Under the pieces are notes generated by a model, which was not told the origin of the DNA, did no database searches, and was given only the letters and a program-made list of their open reading frames with translations. Shown here in pieces: positions 13,701 to 24,045 of a stretch of 64,000 nucleotides of DNA. A program made the position numbers and the translations under genes. This stretch comes from Alitta virens (lineage: Eukaryota > Annelida > Polychaeta > Phyllodocida > Nereididae), in NCBI GenBank assembly GCA_932294295.1, contig OW028573.1, positions 59,745,829 to 59,809,828 on the forward strand, read 5' to 3'. Every line of letters starts with the position of its first letter. The first letter of the stretch is position 1.

Positions 13701-16700
13701 AAACTATATTTCTACAAAAATAAATTCCTATTCAAACTCCAATATCTTAAATCCTTCTCATTCCCATCCCTGTTCTTATTAATTGCAATTTGCATGGTAG
13801 TCATGATTTGCTTTGATGAAATTGTAAATAGTTAATTGGGTACTGTAATGAAAGCATCTATCATTGCTATAGGTGAATAGTGTTCTGTCTGCTAATAAGA
13901 TCTTGGAAATGCACCAAGTATGTTCATAACATTTTATATTAATTGCATCCCTTTCAGTTTATTGAAAATTTGTTTTTTCGTTGGTAATTTGTGTTTTGCA
14001 CTTTGCATTCCAATCATTCAGCATTTATTGTATTTTCATATCTGTTGTATACTGGCATTCACGTTAAGCTTAATATTTATGAATTTGATGTAAAATCTTG
14101 ATACAGAGTATTTTGAATAGATATGCTATTTAAATTGTTTATGTGGAATTAACATTTTTGTACAGTTTATCAAATGACGCTCTAGTTGATGCATTGAACA
14201 TCTTAAAAAATAACAATTGTTGACATTGTTTTGTTTGGATTATATGGTTTATTTTGTTCTCTGCCTGGTTTGTTTCTTGCCAGGCATATGCTGACTATCA
14301 GCTTCAGCAAATGACGAGTAACTTCATTGATCAGTTCGGCTTCAATGAAGAGGAATTTGCTGAGCAGGAGGAGCGAGTAGAGTAAGTGTTATGGACTTGT
14401 TAATGTCTGAAGAAGATTTGTTGAGATCAGAAAGTGAATGAAAAATTTAGATTCTGCTGATGTTGTAATTTTTTGCACTGTGTCTTATACTAATGTCCAC
14501 TCTTAAACCATACAACCAAATTCATTGACTTGGAAACAAATATTATACTCTTGGAAGCTGAACTCCAGATGAAGTCATGTGAATCCAGGACTCGGCATAG
14601 GTTAAAGCAATCCCTTAGCCAATGAGAGTCCTACATACATGTGACGTCATCTGGAGTTTAGCTCCCAAGTCTATGAGATTCGTTTCCCACTCTATGAAGT
14701 TGGCTTCTTTTTTTTTTCGCTCATAAGTGTATAATTCCAATTCAAAAAAATTTGACACTGAGCAGTTGCATTGCTTAAAGAGTTATAATTTAACTTTCTA
14801 GTGAGATAACTATTTCTGCAGGTATTTGTAGGGAAGATAAAAAATCCTCAATTTTATTTTCAGGGCTCCATTTACTGACAGAATATCGAGTATTGATTTT
14901 GATATCCCAGATGAACCTGTAAGTATCACAAAATAATATTAGTGTTTTTCAATAACTTATAACTGCTATACGCAAAGCCATGTAAAATTATCTTTAATAT
15001 TGCAGCAGTCAAACTCAGCATCACTGTTTGAACAAGCTTGCAAAGAAAGAATGCAACAGTTCGACGATCAAGACAGCGATGAAGATATTTGGGAAGATAA
15101 AGAGGTCACTCTGTCAAGTCCTGCTCAAACTTTGTCAACGTATGAATCCACATCTTTGTATCAATTTGCCTTTGTTAAATGTGAAGTGTCACATGTAGAC
15201 CATTAGATTGTTCAGGGCTATTTGCAAGACAAGATAACTATCGTAAACCCGGTATCTGATGCACAATACTATCGGTAGCAATATACTACATCAAATTCAG
15301 TATTCTATCAAAACTGGGGTGAAAGAAATAACTCAGTGCGTACCTAGGTCACAGGTGTCTACTGTAAAGTGCAATTAGCAATCATGTTCCTCAAAACAAA
15401 CAAAAGAAAGTGAATTTGCTTTTTGATGAAGCTTGAAGGGTGTCTTTTTTTGAATTTACTCTCCTGAGAAAAGTAACGAGTATACCCTCACCTTTTATTG
15501 ACAAGCTTATTCTTGCAAGAAATCAACGAAACTTCCCCAAATATGATAGTTACTTGTAAAATGATGCTAATGGTTTGAAGGGTGAGTGGTATCATTTTAA
15601 AACAAAATTGATATCAAAATTAAAGTATGAAAATAGGTATTGTGTTGATTTCTTTGAAAAGGTACAAAACCCTAAACTTGTTTAATGTGTGCATACTGAA
15701 TGATTTAAAAAAATTTCCTTTTTTACGGCAGCTCCCAAGGCAGGAGAGATGCTGCCCAAGTCGGCAGTGATGAAAGTGACGAGAGTACAGACAGTGACGA
15801 AGAATTGGATTCACCTGCTGTGATTCGCCAAACACCTACCACCACCTCAAAAACCGAGAAAATGGATGTGGACAATACTGGTAAATTATTTTTCTCTGTT
15901 TCCTAATGTGGCTTGGTGTAGCGCAGTCCTTTTTTCCCAGACATAAAGGTCTTAAGGATCGATGGTTCTCATGTTCCATACTAAAGGAATGAATTTGTAT
16001 TTTTCTTTCAAGGTCTGTTCTAAGCTGGGTGCAAATAATTATACTGGGGAATAGTATAAAACTTCGGCCATATTATAAACACTAAATTAAATTTCTTGAA
16101 TGGTGGCTGGGGGGGGGGGGGGGAGGGGGATGGGTGTACTGGAAGATTTTCACAGAAAATGGGAGGGGGGGATCTTTTGTCTATACCCCATTCTTGAAAC
16201 AAAAAAAGGGGGGGGGGGGTGATGAGTGAGGAGTCTAAAATTTTTCAGGTAGACTTTTGATTACAACAGTCGTAAGTCACATGAAGAACAGTTAAAATTA
16301 AAAGCCACAAATTGTTTTTTTAATTCTTACATCATCGAAAAAATGTTAGCTGGCAGAGGATTGGTGATAAACTGATAAACATAGTTTCCCAAAAACGTTT
16401 GTGCTTCCTTCTCATGCTAATGATGGAGTTGACACTGTATAGTGTATAGCCTATTAGACTATTATGTCAACTCAACAAGATTCTTACAAACATGACACTT
16501 TTTAATTTATAATCCCAGGCAATGATTGCAATTGTTTTCCATAATGTGACAATTTGACTAATGTTAGAACTTTTCCTTTTATTGTATTTTTCAAGCAGAA
16601 TGGCAAGCAAACTTTGATGATGTTTCCATGGATACAACAACCACAACATCTTCAGGAGGTGTTGCCATGGACACCACAAATTCCCCTTGGGATGGCGTGG

Positions 16701-17042
16701 GAAGCAGCGCTGGTGCTACAAGTAATGCTGGCTGGGCTGACTTCAACAAGGGGAAATCTGAATCCGGAGAAGCCTGGGCAGACTTTTCAAATTTCTCTAG
16801 CATTGATTCCACGAACTTGAACAAAAGCGAGTAAGTGTGGGTTCTTGTTTAGGTCAGAGACCATTTGTGCTGCTGTTGTCTACAAACAAAATGTCAGTGT
16901 GGCAAAAGTTTCATATAAGACATCACAAAAGTTTCAATACTTCTTTCTATCCTGAGTGTAAAGTTAAGCCATTGATGTTCAAGCACTTCATTAATTAATT
17001 AGCTGTGACACAAAGTTCACCTCAACTCACCGTAAGCAAAGC

Positions 17043-17073
<31 letters not shown>

Positions 17074-20000
17074 AAATCTGCACAATTTTAGTTTTACTGA
17101 TTAGAAGTTGTACAGGGAGACCCCTCCCTCCTGTCCAAATATAATTTGAGACACCTATGAATTCATTATGTGAAAATCGGTCATTCACTCACTTGCTTTT
17201 AGGACTGATCCTGGACCTAGGAGTAGTTCTCCCGATGTCATGGATACGGCAGATTCCACTTCCAATGCCTCCTCGGGCAGACAGGCTGCTTATCGTGAGT
17301 ACATTTCATTTTAATTTACAAGTTATAAGGGTTGGGGGAAAGGGGCTCTTGGATTATTGTTCTTAGTGCACTCGCTTGGTGTTCATGTTTGATTTGCACA
17401 TATTTACTCGTAACTATGCACAAGTTGTCTACCATAATTAGTTTTCAGATTCTGCTGTATTCATTGGTCTGAATTTGTAACAATAGATGTCTCGCTCATT
17501 ACCATATTAATGTAAAGGAGAACAAATGATAGCTATTAGGATCAAGTGAATTACTGCTTACAATAAGGAAATAGACTTGTCAGGGCTTGCGGAGCATTTA
17601 AATCTTTATAGTGCATTGCATAAGTAGCTCCCAGATTGTTTTTTATGAGACTCCAGGAAGTGTATGTTTACCTAAAATATATTAGCATTTGGAAGTCGTG
17701 GCTAGGGTAATGGTATAATAGACTCTAGTGTGAGAATGGGTAGAGTTGTCTGTCATGCATGACTGCCTCTTGAGCGTTGATACTCTGTATATTTGACAGG
17801 CTGAATAGAGAAGGCTTCTGAGTTAACACATCCACCAGTTATGTGCACTCATGCCCGCCTAAAGTAAAATTTCTTTCATTGAATTAGGACATCATAGTGA
17901 ATTAGTTCCTTGCTATATCAGTTGGTTCATATTTTGTGACTTAATTCTAGAGTGTGTTTGGCTTGAGTGTCTTCCTGCTTAGTGTTGACTTGCCTGCCAT
18001 ATTTTCTTACTGTAGTTTCTCACACAAACGTTGATGTGCTTGAATGAAAACGTTTTTAGTGGTCTTTTCATTCATGAGATATACAGATCTACAGGTGCCA
18101 AAAATTTACCTGGCATTGATAATAGTTTGAACTTTGGCCTGCCTGCTTGGGTTGGGAGTTCTTCAACTTAAATTTGCTGAGGGCAGGGTGGAAACAGATG
18201 GTATTAATGCTCCCATGTGGAACCACCTACTTATCACCGGTGCAGATCATATATTTCCTTCTCGGCAGATCAGTTGGAGGTGTGATTGAAACGAGGACTA
18301 TGTCAGAGAGTGAAGAATTTGTGTCTTTGTATCATGACAGAGCGTATGATCTGGAAGAACTGTTCGCTGCTTTGATTGCTGACAGTTTTCCAGGTAGATA
18401 TGATGATTTGGCATGTTTTTGATATGTATAAGTACTGCATTGCATTGAGAATGGATTGCAGGAGAATAGCAACTGTGCACTTGTTATTACCAGGCAGGCG
18501 GTTGGCTGGAGTCTTAGGAAATGCTAATGGAAGATTTAGTTCGAATTCTTTGAGTCACATCAGTGTTCTGGTATTTATGTCAGACAGAGCCAGAATGTGA
18601 CCCGAATCCATGAAGATTTTTATTATGTTGAAATTTGAGGAATTTCCTCCTTTTGTGAGAAGTACACATTTTATTATTCTCCAACACAATGTAGTACATT
18701 GATTTGAAGTATACATGAAACGATCAAAATGATAGAAATTAAACATATTATGTGTTGGAAGGGAATACACCCAAGTGTTTGTAAATTTAGTTGTGACATG
18801 TATTATATTAAAGGAGTGAAATTATGGGTAGGAAGTCTGCAATTATACTGATTACAATTGTGTTGCACATTTTGGATAAATTTAAGAATCTCAAACATTG
18901 TTTTAAACTTTATGTAAATTTTTGTTTCTACTGTGAAATGGATCGATTTCTCAGGTTTTTTAATTTCTCTGATTTCAGTGGTAAGCAGCACACCTGCAGA
19001 CTTAGCAACTGAAGTGGTGTCTTCCTCATCTTCATCCAACTCAACCGAAAGAAATAACAATAGGTAAGAGCTCTTACTTTTCACTAATTTCACATTCAAT
19101 ACAATGATTAATTACATCATATTCACTCCTGCAGTTTGCATTAAACTAGTAAGGCTACTCAGAATTAATCTACCTTAAAATCTTATGAATACAGCAATGA
19201 GTTCAGTTTGTGTTATTATTATTCAACAGTTAAGAGTGGCATATATGCAGTCTTGCATAATCCTAACATGCAAAAACTCCAGCCATTATAGCATGTTAAT
19301 ATTGTAATAAAATGAGAACAATATATATATGTAGCATCTCAATAATAAGACCGTGCTTCACTGATTTGCTAAGATGGTCTTAATTTTGGGGTTTCCTGTG
19401 GATTTTTGATTGTAAGCATATGAAATTCTTGGCTTTGACGCATGAAGTCTATGGTTAATTTTCAGCTGTGCTGGCGACTCAGGTGTTTCATCCTCAACAG
19501 CCAATGAAGTTTCTGAGGAGAGTGTCAATCACTCGTCAGAAAACAAAGTCACTTCAACCTCCCAAGAGTCTGACAGCAGGTCAGTTGATGTTAATATGAA
19601 TGTTTGTTTTTCTTTCCTTCCACCTTCCCTTACTTTAAGCTGAGTTTTTATAAATTTGTTTGTGGTGATGTATTTAATTCCTTTATGTTGAAGTATCACT
19701 GTCCGTTTTCACATCAGTTACTACTAATCAGTATTGTACAAATCCTACATTTTCGCCACAAACAACTGTATTACTCGTTTAAACAATTTGCATGGATTTA
19801 AATTAATACCAGTAGATGCTGAATGTAGCATAGTATACCAGATTTAATTTAGCATTGTCAGAGCCAATAGAAATCAGCCGAGTCACTTATCTGCTGCCCC
19901 CTTGCGGATGTGGGGAGCAATATGTAAACAAGTAGAGGACATCATACACTTGGCCACAATCTCCAATAAAAAGTAAACGTCAATTTTGACGTCAAAGGTA

Positions 20001-21436
20001 ATTGTTCCCCGCAACCGCTAGGTGCGCAAAAAGCTTAAGTGCTGGGTCACCCTAAATGTCTCTGGCATTATGATTAGCTGCAAATACAAGACATATCCTA
20101 TTGAATGATAGCTGGGCTATGGCTTGAACCTGATGCATGAGTTTTGCTGTCACATGGCTACAAGTTAGTTGTTGCCTGTTTCTTGTAGTGAAAATATTAG
20201 ACAAGTATCAAGTGCTGTACCAATCCCTACGCATGACAACACCCCATATTACCGAGGGCCGCCCCCTTTTGACATCTCCACCACCCCTCCTGATGATGAA
20301 CCTCCTCTTCCGGGTGAAAACAGCGATGACGAGGCCGGAGATAATCATTTACAAGACGACTACGATGATGACGACGAGGACCTCAGTGCTAACTTTAAGT
20401 ATGCTGTTTAGAATACCTTTGCAGCAGCAGCATAAGTTAGCTGACATTGTGCCCACATGCCTCACACCAGTAACCTGGTGATTGTGAAGCACTTACCTAG
20501 TTAGGATAACTAACAGTAGACTAGTGTTAGTTGATATAGACAAGGTACATGGTTTGGTCACCTTTTATATATAATGAGTCTATGACTCTGTCACACTTGA
20601 AAATTTCACTCACTGAAACACCTTCCACTTCACTCTTAACATAATTTTGGTTGCATTTAAGACTAGACATTAGTTAGATGGACTGGCCTTACAATGTTAT
20701 TACTTTCCTTGCATTTAATTTTGAATGGCTTTCTTATTAACTTGAGAATGTGTGTGGGCTGCTTTTTGCCTAATACATGCTTTTTTTTGCTAATTTGGTA
20801 ACAGATCAATGCTTAACTTTTATGGCTTCGAATAATGTTTTGGTGTATTTTTTTCAATGGGTAGGTTCTGGTTTTTTTTAATTTATGTTACTTTTTTAGA
20901 AATGATGATTATGTTGTCAATGCAGTGTTAAGGTGTAATCTTTGACTTAAGCCTAGACTGATCTTGTATTGCAGCTTCCTAGCTCACGCTGGTTTAATGA
21001 AAAGCCGCAGTGGTGATGACGATTCAAAGACATCCGAAAGTTCAGAGAACACTGTCAGTGCCGAAGAGGCTGCTAAGATTGCCGAACAGAAGAGAATTGA
21101 GGAGGCTAGGTAAGTATTGTAGATATATTTGTCAGTTGTGTTTAATTTGTGACTCATTTTGTGTGTAACAGCATGTATGACATGTATGTACAACTAAGTA
21201 TTGTCCTGGATAATTAATCACTGTAAAGTATATTAATTTGTTTAACCAGGATAATTTTTATAGTATCGAATGCAAACTGTTCACAAAGCACGTCTTACTT
21301 GCTTTGGTAGTCTCTTGTAGGAGTAGCTTATTAAGTTCATAAGGAAATAACGGTTTATTTTTATATCATTTGCAGAGCTGGGGCAAAGGAAGCCCTGGAA
21401 CAGTTCATGGCTCAAACACAAAATGGCCCTGTGTGA
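7752..21436 (+). CDS. PPP6R: Protein phosphatase 6 regulatory subunit, SAPS family (26 exons)
   Basis: SAPS-domain regulatory subunit of protein phosphatase 6, a scaffold that holds the PP6 catalytic subunit and ankyrin-repeat partners. Coding exons read by eye: 7752-7808, 7924-8003, 8154-8240, 8333-8519, 8937-9074, 9240-9305, 9424-9533, 9652-9765, 9857-9983, 10306-10461, 10574-10702, 10853-10917, 11185-11303, 11456-11541, 12577-12660, 14284-14381, 14864-14918, 15006-15139, 15732-15880, 16599-16830, 17203-17294, 18979-19063, 19466-19579, 20189-20398, 20975-21109, 21376-21436. They sum to 2970 nt, or 989 residues, close to human PPP6R2. Recognition rests on the start [48 protein letters not shown] and FVSGTLAE. 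The SAPS domain spans about residues 1-507. The remainder is acidic and Ser/Thr-rich, with [20 protein letters not shown] and IWEDKE blocks. Exon 20 has a NAGNAG acceptor. Which vertebrate paralogue it matches best cannot be decided by eye. It is probably the single pro-orthologue of PPP6R1/2/3. Confidence 0.95.
8520..8936 (+). repeat. Diverged tandem duplication in PPP6R intron 4, with a truncated exon copy
   Basis: Intron 4 consists of two diverged copies of one unit of about 205 bp, 8520-8723 and 8724-8936. Both contain, in order, CTTTATAC-CTACTGCTGATTTAT, TTACTTTACTGG, AGAAGATGTT, GCAACCAGT-AACTTTGCAGT and a terminal TTAAGATGCTAAATTT. In the second copy the last motif is the true acceptor and start of exon 5 at 8937. 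In the first copy (8694-8710) it is an orphan acceptor plus about 15 bases of exon 5. The duplication therefore crossed the intron-exon border and left a decoy splice site. Confidence 0.85.
11925..12220 (+). other. Candidate alternative terminal exon of PPP6R
   Basis: A pyrimidine-rich tract and GGATCAG acceptor precede a frame that continues in phase 0 from exon 14. It encodes [18 protein letters not shown] followed by DFCF and a stop at 11991-11993. An AATAAA poly(A) signal follows at 12215-12220. Use of this exon would give a SAPS-domain-only protein of about 529 residues, ending in a basic KKRK patch and lacking the acidic C-terminal half. The exon is inferred from the splice site, phase and poly(A) signal only. 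Confidence 0.4.
13369..13506 (+). other. Candidate 46-codon cassette exon of PPP6R
   Basis: An ATCAG acceptor and a GTAAGT donor enclose 138 bases that are open in phase 0, the phase shared by exons 15 and 16. It would insert 46 residues with LWDSVEHGF in the middle between the HETAMQQ and AYADYQ segments. The frame is stop-free, but a 46-codon open frame arises by chance fairly often, so this is a prediction. Confidence 0.35.
13873..13917 (+). other. Candidate 15-codon cassette exon of PPP6R
   Basis: A TATAG acceptor and a CAA-GTATGT donor flank 45 bases that encode [15 protein letters not shown] in phase 0. It fits symmetrically between exons 15 and 16 and could be spliced with or without the 46-codon candidate upstream. 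The short length makes chance occurrence likely. The helical-looking peptide and consensus donor are the only support. Confidence 0.3.
14525..14690. mobile_element. Hairpin MITE in a PPP6R intron
   Basis: Two arms of about 50 bp face each other. CTTGGAAGCTGAACTCCAGA with GAAGTCATGT at 14550-14580 pairs with ACATGTGACGTCATCTGGAG and TTTAGCTCCCAAG at 14637-14669. Weaker pairing (GGAAACAAAT against ATTCGTTTCCC) extends the stem outwards. The internal spacer is about 56 bp and there is no coding capacity. This is the form of a miniature inverted-repeat element. No target duplication is clear. Confidence 0.65.
16109..16221 (+). repeat. Poly-G tracts in a PPP6R intron
   Basis: Uninterrupted or nearly uninterrupted G runs of more than ten bases occur at 16109-16129 and 16208-16219, with a further G7 at 16166. 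On the transcribed (+) strand such a cluster can form a G-quadruplex. It lies within the intron between exons 19 and 20. Confidence 0.75.
17045..17071 (+). repeat. A-27 homopolymer
   Basis: A run of about 27 adenines lies in the intron between PPP6R exons 20 and 21. It could be the tail of an old retroposed sequence, but no recognisable body precedes it. Confidence 0.8.
18274..18393 (+). other. Candidate 40-codon cassette exon of PPP6R
   Basis: Within the 1.7-kb intron between exons 21 and 22, an ATCAG acceptor and an AG-GTAGAT donor bound 120 bases. They stay open in exactly the required phase (1 to 1), and the length is a multiple of three. The peptide would include [20 protein letters not shown] and [15 protein letters not shown], an acidic, amphipathic, protein-like stretch. 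Inclusion or skipping leaves the downstream frame intact. The cryptic competing acceptor ten bases upstream would introduce a stop. Predicted only. Confidence 0.45.
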
Positions 21437-23560
21437 GACAAGACTGCTGCAATTAAGAATCAAATCCCTCATGCACAACCTGCTTATTCCCTGATCCACA
21501 CTCCACAGCCCTGCGGACTATCAGTGTAGCTGTCCTGCCATTTCATCTTCAACATGGACCAAAATGTTGTGCAGACGAAACAAATTACAAATCCGTACAA
21601 AAAATCCGCAATAGCAGAGCTGAGCTTGAGAATTGATACAGCAGAACTTGACACTTGATGAGTGTGATACGAAGTTTGTTTTAATCTGATATACGAGTTG
21701 TGAATGTGATGAGTGAATGTGATAAGAGATGCATGTGACCGGCCTGGACTGTGATGGCGTTGGCTAAATCCTTCACTGCACGAACGGTTGCAGCGGGAGG
21801 AATGCTGCTCACTACATCTCCTAAAGTGTTTGTTTGGCGATAAATATATATAATGTTATGCTGATAAATTGGGCCAAGTGTAAACTCTGGTTGAATACTG
21901 AGATTGATTAATTCTGTGTTCCCTGTAGGGTTATGATCTCTATAAAGAAGAGTTTCACTGTAGGCCATCAATTGGAGAAAACGCTATTATCTCGTTCAGT
22001 ACTGCAATAATTTTTCAGGTTCCACTGATAGATAAAATGGGTCAATCACAGGATGTATTTTGACCTCAGGTCTTAGTACCCTGCCTCAGATTTGAATTAA
22101 GACTACTATTGAAGTATAGGAAATGTTTTGTGATCACTCTTATTATTATTATGTTGCTATGGCCTTATGGCTAACAGACAAGTAGATTTTATGTTTCTTG
22201 CACTTTCAATTTTATAAAGTGGATGTTTAATTGATTTCATGTAAATATATTTGTTTAGGCTTTGCGCATGTATTTTAACATTTTACAAATATGAAAGATG
22301 CATTTATAAGTTACAGAAGTGTTTAGCAATTAAACAAATATCTAGGGATTGGAAAGCAGTGAGTGTAATTAATTTAGCACAATTATTTAAGATTTCTGTT
22401 TAATAAATGAAAGCAGTATGCCCTTCAATCCAATATTTGAAGAACATGTAAATATGACAGGATAATTGGTCATCTATTTGTGTATCACAGTTAACAGTTC
22501 ATATGTTGTAAATATGTATCAAATAAACTAATCGTTGATCAGTAATAGAATTTTATATTTAATATATATGAGAGTCCTTGGTTTGAGGGAAGGGTTGTAA
22601 CAGTGCTGGAACAGTCATGATTGCAAATTCTGTTGTTTATGGCCACCTAATGTTGCATATTTCGAAATGTTTTAATGAACAGTCAATTGCTGCAACTCTC
22701 TTCAATTCCAAACCTGCAGAAGGAATTAGTATGAACTTTGTAAATAATGTTATAATCTGTGCAGAGTGTAAATTATGGAAGTCATATCTGCTCGAAGCTG
22801 GACAAGGTCAGTCCTGAATGCACTGATGTCCAGCTATGCACTTCTCTTCAACACTAATAAAGTGCCTATGCGGACTGAAAAATATAGGCATCGCTGATCT
22901 TGAGCGTTTTTTTTTTTCTCCAATCTAAATTCATATTTCAGATTTTGAATTCATAATTTTTTAAAAGACTGTTGTGCTTAAATATGAGACTCATTTCTTC
23001 CATTTTTACCGTTATTATTCAACATCATTGTTGAGTTTCACATAACCTGAACGACATTGGAAGTTGCAATTATTGATGGCCTGTGATTAATGAATAAGTA
23101 ACTTGTAATTTTGTAAGGGTTTTGAACATATCAGTTTACTTTTAACCATGGTTGTTAGTGATTAATGCTTTGGTTGTATTTAGGGCTCTGCAACCAATGA
23201 AGAAATTTCTGATAATGGGCCATGTGGTCCCTAGACTCCTTACAGTAGACAGGTAAAATCTCTGTAATAGGCAGTGATAGATATTCTATGGCACATGTCA
23301 AGGGTTACTTGATTCATCATTCACAAGTTCACAGAAGCTTTACATGTAAAGAATTACATAGGGATGGGCCAAAAGTCAAGTTATACAGGAAAACGTAACA
23401 TTTAATCACTGCATTAGTAACAGTGATGTATTATGAGTGAGTGGTAATCGTATGGCTTAAAAATAATTTGTCAGATTCATTTGAGAAGTGGCAGAGAAAA
23501 TATTTGTAAAAGGTTTACATGAAAACAAAATAAACTGTTTGTATATATGTCTTGTGTTTG
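21437..23560 (+). terminator. PPP6R 3' untranslated region with several poly(A) signals
   Basis: After the stop codon no further coding is seen. AATAAA-type signals occur near 22402, 22521 and 22855, and at 23529-23534. The last is followed by a T/G-rich stretch (TGTCTTGTGTTTGCTG), the classic downstream element, so the longest transcript probably ends near 23550-23560. Earlier signals could give shorter 3' ends. The AMBRA1 poly(A) signal on the other strand begins only about 270 bases further on. Confidence 0.55.
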
Positions 23561-23826
23561 CTGTTGTCAATATTTTGATGTATTTGTAAGTGACCTGGAT
23601 AGACTCCTAACCAACTACCAGCGTCTTGAGGAAGCCAAATGGTCATGGCATGCAGCCCCTAACCACAATTGTGAAAAGATGATGTAGTGCCCAGAAAATA
23701 TATATCTTGACTTGAAGAAACATTGATCAGTCCCATGGACAACTGAGACTGAAAGAAAATATTTTCAGATCACCCCCTTATGTTTAAGCAGTAACTCACA
23801 ACACATAATTTCATCTCTCTCATTCC

Positions 23827-23832
23827 TTTATT
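23827..23832 (-). terminator. AMBRA1 poly(A) signal
   Basis: AATAAA on the minus strand, 214 bases beyond the AMBRA1 stop codon at 24046. This makes a short 3' untranslated region for AMBRA1. Confidence 0.6.
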
Positions 23833-24045
23833 CCTCAATCCCCAATATACAATAATTATTGTCGTGATTATAGCAAATTCGCTTCGGTACAAGTTTAGTA
23901 TTATGATTTCAAAGAATGAATATATCTTCATATAATTCAGAAAACAACAAAAAAAGGAAAATCTATATATTTCCTCCATGATTGGTAAAGGATTATACAG
24001 TTAACACTAATAACAGGAATAACAACTGTCACTACACTTTGTGAC

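Noticed and set aside
18261..18273. Upstream acceptor (CTCGGCAG) for the candidate PPP6R exon at 18274
   Set aside because: Using it puts a TGA in frame after four codons. The ATCAG acceptor at 18273 is the only one that keeps the frame open.
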